From: an uncultured Clostridia bacterium
GTDB taxonomy: Bacteria; Bacillota; Clostridia; Lachnospirales; Lachnospiraceae
Reading direction: 5' to 3'
NCBI GenBank assembly: GCA_946610715.1
Contig: CAMOCO010000004.1
Location: forward strand, 1-36,581
Length of the DNA: 36,581 nucleotides
How positions within the stretch are numbered: position 1 is the first letter of the stretch; each line of letters begins with the position of its first letter. Positions 22,859 through 30,104 of this stretch are shown one piece after another. Made by a program: the position numbers and the translations under genes. The notes under the pieces were generated by a model that ran no database searches, had not been told where the DNA came from, and saw nothing but the letters and a program-made list of their open reading frames with translations.

Positions 22859-24403
22859 CTATCTTTCCTTCACATTTTTTTCTATATCCGGATCCGTCCG
22901 AAGATCCGTATCGACCACTCCGCATGCTTCATATCTGATACGCATTCGGGGCAGCTTAATTGTCGAATAATAATTTAACGCCCAGTCACTTCTGTCCGTC
23001 ACTGGATTTTCCCCTGTACACGGCGGAGCAAATATTCTCAGCCTGATAATACCGTCCTCATGTACGGGAAGCGAGTCCTCTTCAAAAAATGCAGGCATCA
23101 CATCCATTATGGTCACTCCCGGTTTTTTATAAAACCATTTTCCGTTTATCTCAAAAACAAGATTATCTTCCTTTCCAAAGGCTATATCAAAATATACGGG
23201 CTCGCCCTTCATCCTGATGTCGATTTCAATGCCCTCTGCATCTTCGGAGGAACCCCATCTCGTTTCTGCCGTCTCCTTATCACGAGGCAGCTCGGAAATC
23301 ATCTCATTTCCCGGCCGGAAATACGGCATTTCCATAATCTTCTTATAATCCTTCATAAGGGGCTGCACGATGCCCTCTCCCGGATTGTTGGGATCTTCCA
23401 TCTCCAGTCCAAGACGCCCTCTGTCACGGAATTGATACATAGACATACTGTTAAACCAGACTGGTTTTTCCTCTGCCACATATTCTGCGAATCTGAGAAT
23501 CGCCTTTCCCTGATCTACAGAACCGGTAACATCCCCGTCCGAATTAAATTCCGATGCGGAAAAAGGAACCTTCCTTCCGGTGATTTCATATAATCTGTTA
23601 ACTGTACCGGAAATAGTTTTTATATATTCACGGACCGGCATGGCATAATATGTTTTATCACCCTTCTCGCATATACTGAAAGGCCACTTGGAATGAAGAG
23701 ACAGATACCTGTCGGCAGACCAGACATCCGCCAGGTTGTAGGCTTCCCTGAACTCATCTTCATATTCAACCTTTCCTTCGCCGTCTATGAATCCGGCACA
23801 AAAAATTGTTGAAACATTCGGCGCTTCCTGCTTGATTATTTTATGGAACCTTACAAAAAACTTCCCTATTTCCTCATATGAGAATCTCCGGTTATGAGTA
23901 AACCACCTTCCCGAACATTCGTGATTTATCCTGAGACGCATTCTTCCAAAAGTACGAAGATCTCTTGCAATCCGGATAAGATACTCATCCTCCAAAGAGC
24001 AGTCGATTGTAAGAGTAAGAGTCACATCCTGACCGTGACGGCGTATATCCCTCATCTGATTAAATGGCTCATTTTCGGTACTGCCGCCTATCCCTCCACC
24101 ATACGGAAAATAGTCATCATAAGGATAATCCCACTGGTAATGCACCACCATATCCCTGCAGGCATCACTTATTCTTTCCGGCCACTGCTCATCCTTCGGA
24201 TAATATGTATACATAAGCCCCACATTTCTATGAAGTTTTCTCAAATGATTAATAATATAATCCTGATTTACATATTCCGATCTTTCGCTGCCGTCTCCTA
24301 TATCAAGGGCACATCCCGCTGGCGTTCTCCTGATTTTTCTGACCGACTCTACTTCATTTTTTCCAAATCCGTCAAGATTTATATTTATTCTTTCTAAATC
24401 CAT
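22859..24403 (-). CDS. Putative clan GH-A glycoside hydrolase (GH26-like barrel) with C-terminal beta domain
   Basis: A 514-residue protein. The middle has RLRINHECSGRWF (156-168), like the acid/base segment of GH26 (R-x-x-HE-x-x-G-x-WF), with His161-Glu162. VPFSASEFNSDG (279-290) supplies a candidate nucleophile Glu285 about 120 residues later, as expected for clan GH-A. The last 130 residues (from about 380) look beta-rich and may be an accessory domain. No signal peptide is present, so it should be cytoplasmic. GAGG precedes the ATG at 24403, which overlaps the upstream acyltransferase gene by 32 bases. Family assignment is by motif reading only; GH5, GH39 or GH113 relatives remain possible. 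Confidence 0.7.
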   Translation of the reverse strand: MDLERININLDGFGKNEVESVRKIRRTPAGCALDIGDGSERSEYVNQDYIINHLRKLHRNVGLMYTYYPKDEQWPERISDACRDMVVHYQWDYPYDDYFPYGGGIGGSTENEPFNQMRDIRRHGQDVTLTLTIDCSLEDEYLIRIARDLRTFGRMRLRINHECSGRWFTHNRRFSYEEIGKFFVRFHKIIKQEAPNVSTIFCAGFIDGEGKVEYEDEFREAYNLADVWSADRYLSLHSKWPFSICEKGDKTYYAMPVREYIKTISGTVNRLYEITGRKVPFSASEFNSDGDVTGSVDQGKAILRFAEYVAEEKPVWFNSMSMYQFRDRGRLGLEMEDPNNPGEGIVQPLMKDYKKIMEMPYFRPGNEMISELPRDKETAETRWGSSEDAEGIEIDIRMKGEPVYFDIAFGKEDNLVFEINGKWFYKKPGVTIMDVMPAFFEEDSLPVHEDGIIRLRIFAPPCTGENPVTDRSDWALNYYSTIKLPRMRIRYEACGVVDTDLRTDPDIEKNVKER

Positions 24404-25496
24404 TTACTAACCTCTTTAACAATAACGCAAGCCAATAGGCAGCAATCAGAACAACTAAAGCAATCGCGAAAGATATATAGACCGATGGAATTCTGATCAG
24501 GAAAGTATATAAAAATGAGATAATTATCCACTGAATAACATATATATAAGTAATATTTTTACTCATAGTCATCATAAAATTCGGAAGCCTGTCATTTGTA
24601 AGCCGGGTAATAAATGTTGCCACCAGATATTCCAGCAGAATAATTCCCCCACCGCAGATTGCATTCCATACGTCAAGTCCGTAATATGTATCATCTGTAC
24701 ATCTGATCGGGCTGATTGCCGCAGGATCGAGATCCCTGGTTATTATCACATACAGACCCACAGCCACCATTATAACCGCCAAAACAGTCATGGCAATATA
24801 TAATTTTTTCTTATCATCTGTTTTCTTATAAAAATACGCCGCCCAATAACCAAGAATAGGGAAAATGCTCCAGCTGGCAAAGGGAAAATAGGAATATGGA
24901 TTCTGTCTTGTAAAAAGTCCCAAAATTATAGTATTGAACCACTCATTTTGCGTAGTCAGCGTACCGTGCGGGAAAAATATAAGAATACAAAATGAAACCA
25001 GTAGTATCACCACTGATACTGCAGCTCGGGCAAAAGTACTTCGGCACTTCTTAATCAATGCAAACATAAGCATACAAACGGCCGCAAATGAAAAAATATC
25101 TGTTTTAAACAAAATAAATAAATTATTCTTAATATTATCAATTTCAAAATATTCCGGATCCAGAATTCTGACATAGTATCCTGAAAAGAGATTCACAAAA
25201 AGTCCCAGTAAATATATCTTTAAAGCTCTTTTTACAAATGATCCGGGAGTTGCGTCCTCTTTATAACAGGCACCCCAGCCCATGGCAAATACAAATGTTC
25301 CGGCACTTAAAATCCCTCCGCCTATTTCGATAATGGCAGCAAGAAGATAGCCCGGCACCTGAGTATAATCCTCCACACCAAGGTTATATCTTGCCATAAT
25401 AAATGTAGGCTCCACCGCATGAATCAGTACCATAAATACTATTGCCACTGCCTTTATTAATTCTATTGACTTAACTCTTGAGCTTTTTTCACTCAT
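24372..25496 (-). CDS. Polytopic membrane acyltransferase (acyltransferase-3 / DUF1624-like)
   Basis: A 374-residue protein with about ten membrane segments. It opens with RVKSIELIKAVAIVFMVLIHA, the conserved first helix with His that marks acyltransferase-3/heparan-glucosaminide acetyltransferase-like enzymes, which move acyl groups across the membrane onto glycans. A late motif SKNITYIYVIQW recurs in the second acyltransferase of the cluster. The start at 25496 follows GGGAGG by 7 bases; a GTG five codons earlier overlaps that site. A terminator-like hairpin lies just upstream. The gene overlaps the downstream hydrolase gene by 32 bases, implying coupled translation. Confidence 0.82.
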   Translation of the reverse strand: MSEKSSRVKSIELIKAVAIVFMVLIHAVEPTFIMARYNLGVEDYTQVPGYLLAAIIEIGGGILSAGTFVFAMGWGACYKEDATPGSFVKRALKIYLLGLFVNLFSGYYVRILDPEYFEIDNIKNNLFILFKTDIFSFAAVCMLMFALIKKCRSTFARAAVSVVILLVSFCILIFFPHGTLTTQNEWFNTIILGLFTRQNPYSYFPFASWSIFPILGYWAAYFYKKTDDKKKLYIAMTVLAVIMVAVGLYVIITRDLDPAAISPIRCTDDTYYGLDVWNAICGGGIILLEYLVATFITRLTNDRLPNFMMTMSKNITYIYVIQWIIISFLYTFLIRIPSVYISFAIALVVLIAAYWLALLLKRLVNGFRKNKYKS

Positions 25497-25514
25497 ATCG
25501 GCTCCTCCCACACC

Positions 25515-25545
25515 TTAAAAATCCCTTGAACCAAGGGATTTTTAA
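25515..25545 (-). terminator. Terminator-like hairpin directly upstream of an acyltransferase RBS
   Basis: Arms TTAAAAATCCCTTG and CAAGGGATTTTTAA (14 bp, perfect) with a 3-base loop. The right arm supplies the T-run on the minus strand. Only 18 bases separate it from the acyltransferase ATG, so no promoter fits between; it may set partial readthrough. Confidence 0.7.
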
Positions 25546-25582
25546 ACAAGCTCTTCATATACGGATATACTGTATAACTGTA

Positions 25583-27193
25583 TTACTGATTCTGTCCCAG
25601 ATATTTAAAGCTCAGCATAGTAATATCATCAAATTGTTCAGCATCTTTAACAAACATTGTAATGCCGTTCATTACATTTTCAAGAACCTTTTCCGGCATT
25701 GCATCAGGATCCCTATTAAGCGCTTCCAGCAGTCTGTCCGTACCAAAGAGTTCTTCCTCTTTACTTGTAGCCTCGGCAACACCGTCTGTATAAACAAAAA
25801 TACTGTCTCCCGGGTATAACTGAAACTCATGTTCTCTGAAAGGTATTCCTTCTACCGTGGACACCGCCGGAGAATGACGATATTTAACAAGTTCATACTC
25901 TCCTCCTGCACGTCTGAGTACAGGATGCTCGTGTCCCGCATTTACAGCTATACCTTTCCCCGTGGATATCTGTATGACTGCCATCCATACAGTTACGAAG
26001 AATCCCTCATTATTACCTTCCAGCAGCTGGTCATTTACGCTTCTGAGTGTATTTCCCGGACTCTCCCCATTCTGCATATGATTCTTGATAAGAATTTTTG
26101 AAATCATCATAAACAGTGCCGCAGGAACCCCTTTTCCTGAAACATCCGCCATAACAAGTACTATATGATCATCATCCGCCATGAAGAAATCATAGAAATC
26201 TCCGCCGACTTCCTTGGCGGGAGTCATGGATGCATAAACATCGAATTCACTTCTGTCGGGAAATGCCGGAAAAATACTCGGAAGCTGACTGGCCTGTATA
26301 GACTTCGCCATATCAAGCTCCGCACCGATTCGTTCTTTTTCGGCCGTAATTTCGGAATTCTTTTTTATATAACTTCTGATACCCTTATCCATCGTCTCGA
26401 AAGCATCAGACAGCGCCTCTATCTCATCACCCGTATGAATATCCGAGACATATTCTTCACCGCTTTCCAGATTATCAACTATCTCACTCGCAGCCTTATG
26501 CAGCTTCAAAAGCGGAATTATGATATTCTTTCTCATTACAAAGAAATAAGCGACAATGGAAATCAGCATGATTATTATCAACGCAGCCGAAAAACGGATT
26601 ACCATATTAAATATCGTTATCTCAACCGCAGACCTGGACATATCAACACAGACAAGCGCAATCGGGACTCCTTTACTGTTAAATACAGGAGTTGCCGCCG
26701 TGATAAGCTTACCGAACTGCTTATCATCATAACTGAAAAGCTCTTCCTCTGGGTCCCTCTTAAAGGCACTGTTAACCATCTCTTTACCCACATCCATATC
26801 CGCATAAGGTGTCTCAAACCCTATTATAGGTTCCTCAGCGGGATCGTAATGAGTCTCCCAGACATAAAGAATCTTATCAATTCTCGGTGCAATAACATAA
26901 AAATATTTTATATCAAATTCCTTTTGCAGGTCCCTCATATATTTAAGGATCCTGTAATAATCCTCATCAGCCTCGAGAGTTTCAAGATAATGAGTTACCT
27001 TATCACCGTCAATTTCATTGGCAACAGAGCGCGTCAAAGAAAAGCACTGTTCTTCCCGTGCATCCATATATGCCTTTCTGTATGAAAGCGAAAACAATGT
27101 GGCAACTACAAGGACAATGAATACCATAAATGCTTCAAGTCCCATTATATATTTTCTTTCGAAACCTTTTTTATTTAGCTTAGTGTACTCCAA
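25583..27193 (-). CDS. Membrane-bound sensor with HAMP and SpoIIE/RsbU-type PP2C phosphatase domain
   Basis: A 536-residue serine/threonine phosphatase. Layout: short basic N-terminus, membrane helix about 18-38, an extracytoplasmic sensor (about 39-195, Cache-like, with FYVIAPRIDKILYVWE and VFNSKGVPIALVCVD), second helix about 198-220, HAMP about 221-275, helical linker, PP2C domain about 300-535. Catalytic metal motifs are KEVGGDFYDFF, MADVSGKGVPAALFM, VNAGHEHP, VYTDGVAEA and FDDITML. Such proteins dephosphorylate STAS anti-anti-sigma factors. No STAS or anti-sigma gene is near, so its target may be elsewhere. Translation probably starts at TTG 27193; ATG 27145 would leave the first helix without its basic flank. 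It lies 10 bases behind one acyltransferase and before the other. Confidence 0.9.
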   Translation of the reverse strand: MEYTKLNKKGFERKYIMGLEAFMVFIVLVVATLFSLSYRKAYMDAREEQCFSLTRSVANEIDGDKVTHYLETLEADEDYYRILKYMRDLQKEFDIKYFYVIAPRIDKILYVWETHYDPAEEPIIGFETPYADMDVGKEMVNSAFKRDPEEELFSYDDKQFGKLITAATPVFNSKGVPIALVCVDMSRSAVEITIFNMVIRFSAALIIIMLISIVAYFFVMRKNIIIPLLKLHKAASEIVDNLESGEEYVSDIHTGDEIEALSDAFETMDKGIRSYIKKNSEITAEKERIGAELDMAKSIQASQLPSIFPAFPDRSEFDVYASMTPAKEVGGDFYDFFMADDDHIVLVMADVSGKGVPAALFMMISKILIKNHMQNGESPGNTLRSVNDQLLEGNNEGFFVTVWMAVIQISTGKGIAVNAGHEHPVLRRAGGEYELVKYRHSPAVSTVEGIPFREHEFQLYPGDSIFVYTDGVAEATSKEEELFGTDRLLEALNRDPDAMPEKVLENVMNGITMFVKDAEQFDDITMLSFKYLGQNQ

Positions 27194-27203
27194 AATTACA
27201 ATC

Positions 27204-28322
27204 TCACTTTACAGCCTTCGACTTTTTCCACAAATCGGCAATTATTATAGAAATAATACTAATTATAATTCCTGCAATAAGCGTAGGAACAGATTCCATA
27301 TACTTTGATTTTCTGATGATCATCAAAAATACATTTGCAAACCACCATACAATGGTCCACTGAACAACATATACTTCGGTAATGTTTTTACTTATATTTG
27401 TTATCACCTGCATTATTTTATCAGGAAGAACAAGCCCGATAAAATATGAAACGGCGAACATTACAAGCGCTGCCATGATGCATAAAAGCATTTCATATGT
27501 TCTCATATGGTAAAATACGTTATCTCTGGGACCTCCCATCATTCCTATGCCATTATAATACTGGTATCTGAATATAAGGATTACCGGAATTCCGAGGATT
27601 GGAATTATCAGTCCGTATATAAGTTTTTTAGCCTTGATCCTTTTTAGCAACAGTGCAAACATATAACCTGTTGTGTACATAAAAAACCATATTATAAGCG
27701 GAAAATCAGAAAAAACCGTATATCTGGCATCTTCGGTACCGATCAAATGTCCCATTATTATATTTATCACATGATTTCCAAAGTCCCTTCCGGTAATAAA
27801 ATTGGAAATAATGCTAAGCACAAAACTTACAATCCATATATGAACAGGCTTTAGATGAAGATACGTAAGAAGTGCCATAAGCAGCATCGCAAGACATGCA
27901 AATTGAAGAATATCATTACCGAAAAAGCGATCCGGAAGCCGGTCAATATAGAATTCCTTATCACCGGTAAACAAATATCCCACCAGTGAAGGAATAAGGT
28001 AACGGCAGATATTCAGACCTATTCCCATAAGTCCTATCTTAAGACCTCTCTTTGCCAGATCCGACGGATTATTATGTCTGGAATATGCAAGACCAATACC
28101 CATACAGAACATGAATACCGGTGCACCCCACGGTCCTCCTATAACACTGTCAAAAAAGTAAGGCATTCCCTTCCAAAGCGCTTCCGGTGTTGAGCATTCA
28201 CAAAAAGTATGAACTACCGCAAGGGAAAAAATCAGAAAAGCCTTCGCTATGTCAAGCTCATTTTGCCTTCCCTTATTAACAGCTTCTTTTGAAATAATAT
28301 CTTCCAGCTTCAAAAAAATCAT
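27204..28322 (-). CDS. Polytopic membrane acyltransferase, paralogue of the one at 24372-25496
   Basis: A 372-residue protein with about ten membrane segments. The first helix reads RQNELDIAKAFLIFSLAVVHTF, with the conserved His, and the late helix SKNITEVYVVQWTIVWW parallels SKNITYIYVIQWIIISF of the second acyltransferase, so the two share ancestry. Function inferred: transfer of an acyl group to an extracytoplasmic glycan or lipid. ATG 28322 directly abuts AAAGGA, too close for a normal site; TTG at 28313 would be properly spaced and may be the true start. It opens the cluster from a promoter at 28350-28379. Confidence 0.8.
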   Translation of the reverse strand: MIFLKLEDIISKEAVNKGRQNELDIAKAFLIFSLAVVHTFCECSTPEALWKGMPYFFDSVIGGPWGAPVFMFCMGIGLAYSRHNNPSDLAKRGLKIGLMGIGLNICRYLIPSLVGYLFTGDKEFYIDRLPDRFFGNDILQFACLAMLLMALLTYLHLKPVHIWIVSFVLSIISNFITGRDFGNHVINIIMGHLIGTEDARYTVFSDFPLIIWFFMYTTGYMFALLLKRIKAKKLIYGLIIPILGIPVILIFRYQYYNGIGMMGGPRDNVFYHMRTYEMLLCIMAALVMFAVSYFIGLVLPDKIMQVITNISKNITEVYVVQWTIVWWFANVFLMIIRKSKYMESVPTLIAGIIISIISIIIADLWKKSKAVK

Positions 28323-28349
28323 CCTTTAAATATTTGTTCTCAGTCTATC

Positions 28350-28379
28350 AGTATAGCATAAGCATCTATCCTTTGTCCA
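28350..28379 (-). promoter_or_regulatory. Possible promoter of the acyltransferase-phosphatase cluster
   Basis: On the minus strand TGGACA (28379-28374), 18-base spacer, TATACT (28355-28350). Confidence 0.5.
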
Positions 28380-28396
28380 ACGCTGAATGATAAGAA

Positions 28397-28423
28397 TGCA
28401 CCTCCCGGGTCAAGGGAGGTGCA
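28397..28423 (-). terminator. Terminator downstream of the TM1266-like gene
   Basis: Minus-strand TGCACCTCCC, loop TTGACCC, GGGAGGTGCA form a perfect 10-bp stem followed by TTCTTATCATT. It ends the small-gene operon at 28.4-29.3 kb. Confidence 0.75.
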
Positions 28424-28440
28424 CATCCAAAAATCTGTTT

Positions 28441-28677
28441 TTAATATACTGCTTTGGCAGATACTCCCTCAATCCTTCCGATCCTTCCGGCAAGAGAATT
28501 AATCACATCCATATCCGCATCTACAGCTATACTTATAATATTTATCCCCTTCTCTCTGTAGGGTATACCCATCCTCCCGATGATTACCTCATTAAAATCA
28601 TGAAGAATAGCATTTACCTCAGTCGAAGCTTTGATATCCTTTACAATAATCGCTATAACCGCTGCTTTTTTATCCAT
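28441..28677 (-). CDS. TM1266-type iron-only hydrogenase system regulator (putative)
   Basis: A 78-residue ferredoxin-like/ACT-like alpha-beta protein. The stretch EVIIGRMGIPYREKGINIIS is highly characteristic of the TM1266 family, annotated as a putative regulator of the [FeFe]-hydrogenase system and usually located near hydEFG. DNA or ligand binding has not been shown here. The ATG at 28677 is preceded by GGGAGG; a TTG 5 codons earlier overlaps that site. No hydrogenase or maturase gene is in the window. It lies 21 bases behind a small unknown gene and is followed by a terminator. Confidence 0.85.
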   Translation of the reverse strand: MDKKAAVIAIIVKDIKASTEVNAILHDFNEVIIGRMGIPYREKGINIISIAVDADMDVINSLAGRIGRIEGVSAKAVY

Positions 28678-28698
28678 ACATACCTCCCTCAAGTATTA

Positions 28699-29076
28699 TT
28701 ACTTTTCCTTTGCCTTTTGCTGTTTTTTAACCGCTTTCTTTTCCAAATCATCATTGGCTGCTTTCTTAGCTTTCTTTTCATTATTATAATTCTTAAGAAT
28801 GGTCGCCTTAAGTTTTGAATCTGTTAAGCTTTTGTTTAAGCTGCTATCAATTCCGGCATTTTTCTTGGGCTTAAGCAGATTATTACGGACAAGATAATTA
28901 TTGATGCTTTTTTCCATATTTTCTAACCCTTTGGGATCCATGGCAATCCCCTGAACATAGGTTCTCATTTTCGGATTGGTAAGTATCTGAAGAGTAAGTA
29001 TCTTTGAAACCCTGTTATATAAAGAAGCTTCATTAAGACCTTTAACTTTCTTGGAAATGTTATTAACATCTCTCAT
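28699..29076 (-). CDS. Small lysine-rich protein of unknown function
   Basis: A 125-residue soluble protein, strongly basic at the C-terminus (EKKAKKAANDDLEKK...KKQQKAKEK) and probably largely helical. I do not recognise it. ATG 29076 lies inside the last codons of the upstream 72-codon ORF (14-base overlap), consistent with translational coupling. A longer in-frame reading from ATG 29142 has no proper ribosome binding site. It may alternatively be the 3' part of one gene broken by a frameshift with that ORF. The TM1266-like gene follows after 21 bases. Confidence 0.5.
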   Translation of the reverse strand: MRDVNNISKKVKGLNEASLYNRVSKILTLQILTNPKMRTYVQGIAMDPKGLENMEKSINNYLVRNNLLKPKKNAGIDSSLNKSLTDSKLKATILKNYNNEKKAKKAANDDLEKKAVKKQQKAKEK

Positions 29077-29281
29077 TATGGCGCTTTTCCACCAATTCCT
29101 TCGGAGGTTTTCCAAATGGGCTGAATCCTCCTGTATTTCCATTTACTATACCTACCCCATTAGCTTTAAATCCAAGGTCCATATGTTCTTCCTGAAGTTC
29201 TCTCAGGTTTAGGCTAACCTTATTCTCAAATTCATTCCACTTACTGAATCCATTCTTCGGATTATTATTTAAAGCTCTCAC
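29063..29281 (-). CDS. Small ORF of unknown function, possibly the 5' part of a broken gene
   Basis: A 72-codon frame from GTG 29281 (GGCGGGG 7 bases upstream), giving a soluble, Asn/Gly-rich product ending KPPKELVEKRHNERC. No family recognised. It is preceded in the same frame by 15 codons (29329-29285) that start at an ATG with AAGGA 7 bases upstream and end in TAA immediately before this GTG. Its 3' end overlaps the next ORF by 14 bases. Either three coupled small ORFs or one gene damaged by a stop and a frameshift would explain this. Confidence 0.4.
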   Translation of the reverse strand: MRALNNNPKNGFSKWNEFENKVSLNLRELQEEHMDLGFKANGVGIVNGNTGGFSPFGKPPKELVEKRHNERC

Positions 29282-29329
29282 TTATCTGCCCCGCCTTAAC
29301 TTAATCCATATTCGGAGCATACTCGCCAT
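29282..29329 (-). other. 15-codon leader ORF in frame with the following small ORF
   Basis: ATG 29329 has AAGGA at a 7-base spacing and encodes MASMLRIWIKLRRGR, then TAA. The next codon is the GTG start of the 72-codon ORF in the same frame. It could be a leader peptide, or the true N-terminus of a gene interrupted by a stop codon. Confidence 0.3.
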
Positions 29330-29391
29330 ATCTCATTCCTTAACTTAATTTAATGATCCACAGCCTTTCAGCTATACTTTATGCCTGAACC

Positions 29392-29441
29392 AAAAAAACT
29401 AAAAGTGAACTTCTCTCGGTTCGAGAAACACACTTTTAGTT
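29392..29441 (-). terminator. Terminator of the DUF212 gene
   Basis: Minus-strand outer arms AACTAAAAGTG and CACTTTTAGTT (11 bp) with an inner CTCG/CGAG stem, followed by a run of seven T. It begins 6 bases after the DUF212 stop. Confidence 0.88.
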
Positions 29442-29446
29442 TATGA

Positions 29447-29908
29447 TTACAATACCTCTTTAAAAATCAGCGCCATTACAATTCCCAGAATAAATCCGGC
29501 AAAAACCTGAAGCGGCGTATGACCAACGAACTCTTTAAGCTTAACTTCAACAGAAAGATTAGTATCCCCCAGTTTATCAAATACATCCATCAGCTCATTT
29601 ATCACCTGCGCCTGCTTACCTGTCTCGCGCCTTACACCCATTGCATCATGCATTACAATAATGGCAAGAATTGCGGCAATTGCAAAAAACGGGGATTCGA
29701 ATCCACATTCCAGCCCTGTAGACACCGCCACTGCAGTAACCGTAGCAGAATGCGCACTTGGCATTCCCCCGTCACCCAGAAGTCTTTCAAGCACAAGCTT
29801 ATGATTTACAATAAGATGTATAATGGTTTTTAAAATCTGCGCAGTCGCCCATCCCAAAATGCCCGAAAGAAGTATTCGGTTTGACATTATTGCATCAAAT
29901 ACTTTCAT
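29447..29908 (-). CDS. DUF212 / divergent PAP2 family membrane protein
   Basis: A 153-residue protein with about four membrane segments. It carries GDGGMPSAHSAT near 45-56, GVRRETGKQAQVIN near 91-104 and LKEFVGHTPLQVFAG near 125-139, which together match the DUF212 (YuiD-like) branch of acid phosphatase/vanadium haloperoxidase-related proteins. The SAHS and GHTP histidines parallel the PAP2 phosphatase motifs, so lipid-phosphate hydrolysis is possible but unproven. Monocistronic between its own promoter and a strong terminator. Confidence 0.9.
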   Translation of the reverse strand: MKVFDAIMSNRILLSGILGWATAQILKTIIHLIVNHKLVLERLLGDGGMPSAHSATVTAVAVSTGLECGFESPFFAIAAILAIIVMHDAMGVRRETGKQAQVINELMDVFDKLGDTNLSVEVKLKEFVGHTPLQVFAGFILGIVMALIFKEVL

Positions 29909-29938
29909 TTAATCTTTTCCTCAATTCAAACTGTATTT

Positions 29939-29967
29939 AGTATAACTCATGATTTTTTTATAGGCAA
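29939..29967 (-). promoter_or_regulatory. Promoter of the DUF212 gene
   Basis: On the minus strand TTGCCT (29967-29962), 17-base spacer, TATACT (29944-29939), about 25 bases before the expected start codon leader. Confidence 0.6.
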
Positions 29968-30017
29968 ACAAAAATTTCAGCATATCAATTACAGGCGGAT
30001 TTATTTTTTCGTAACGG

Positions 30018-30046
30018 TTGACTTTAATTAATTCAGGTCATAAAAT
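30018..30046 (+). promoter_or_regulatory. mgtE promoter
   Basis: TTGACT (30018-30023), 17-base spacer, TAAAAT (30041-30046). Expected start near 30053 leaves about 52 bases of leader, too short for an M-box (ykoK) magnesium riboswitch. Confidence 0.72.
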
Positions 30047-30104
30047 AACTGTCAGTGGCAGTTTTTTTCCACTCAATTCTAAATGAAAGCTGAGGTGTAA
30101 TAAT

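Noticed and set aside
26165-27085. 306-codon open frame on plus opposite the phosphatase gene
   Set aside because: Antisense shadow of a clearly coding gene with PP2C motifs; no start signals or recognisable domain.
30047-30068. Hairpin AACTGTC-AGT-GGCAGTT with T-run just behind the mgtE -10, looking like a leader terminator or magnesium riboswitch expression platform
   Set aside because: It begins before the expected transcription start, so most of the stem's left arm would not be transcribed, and the leader is far too short for an M-box.
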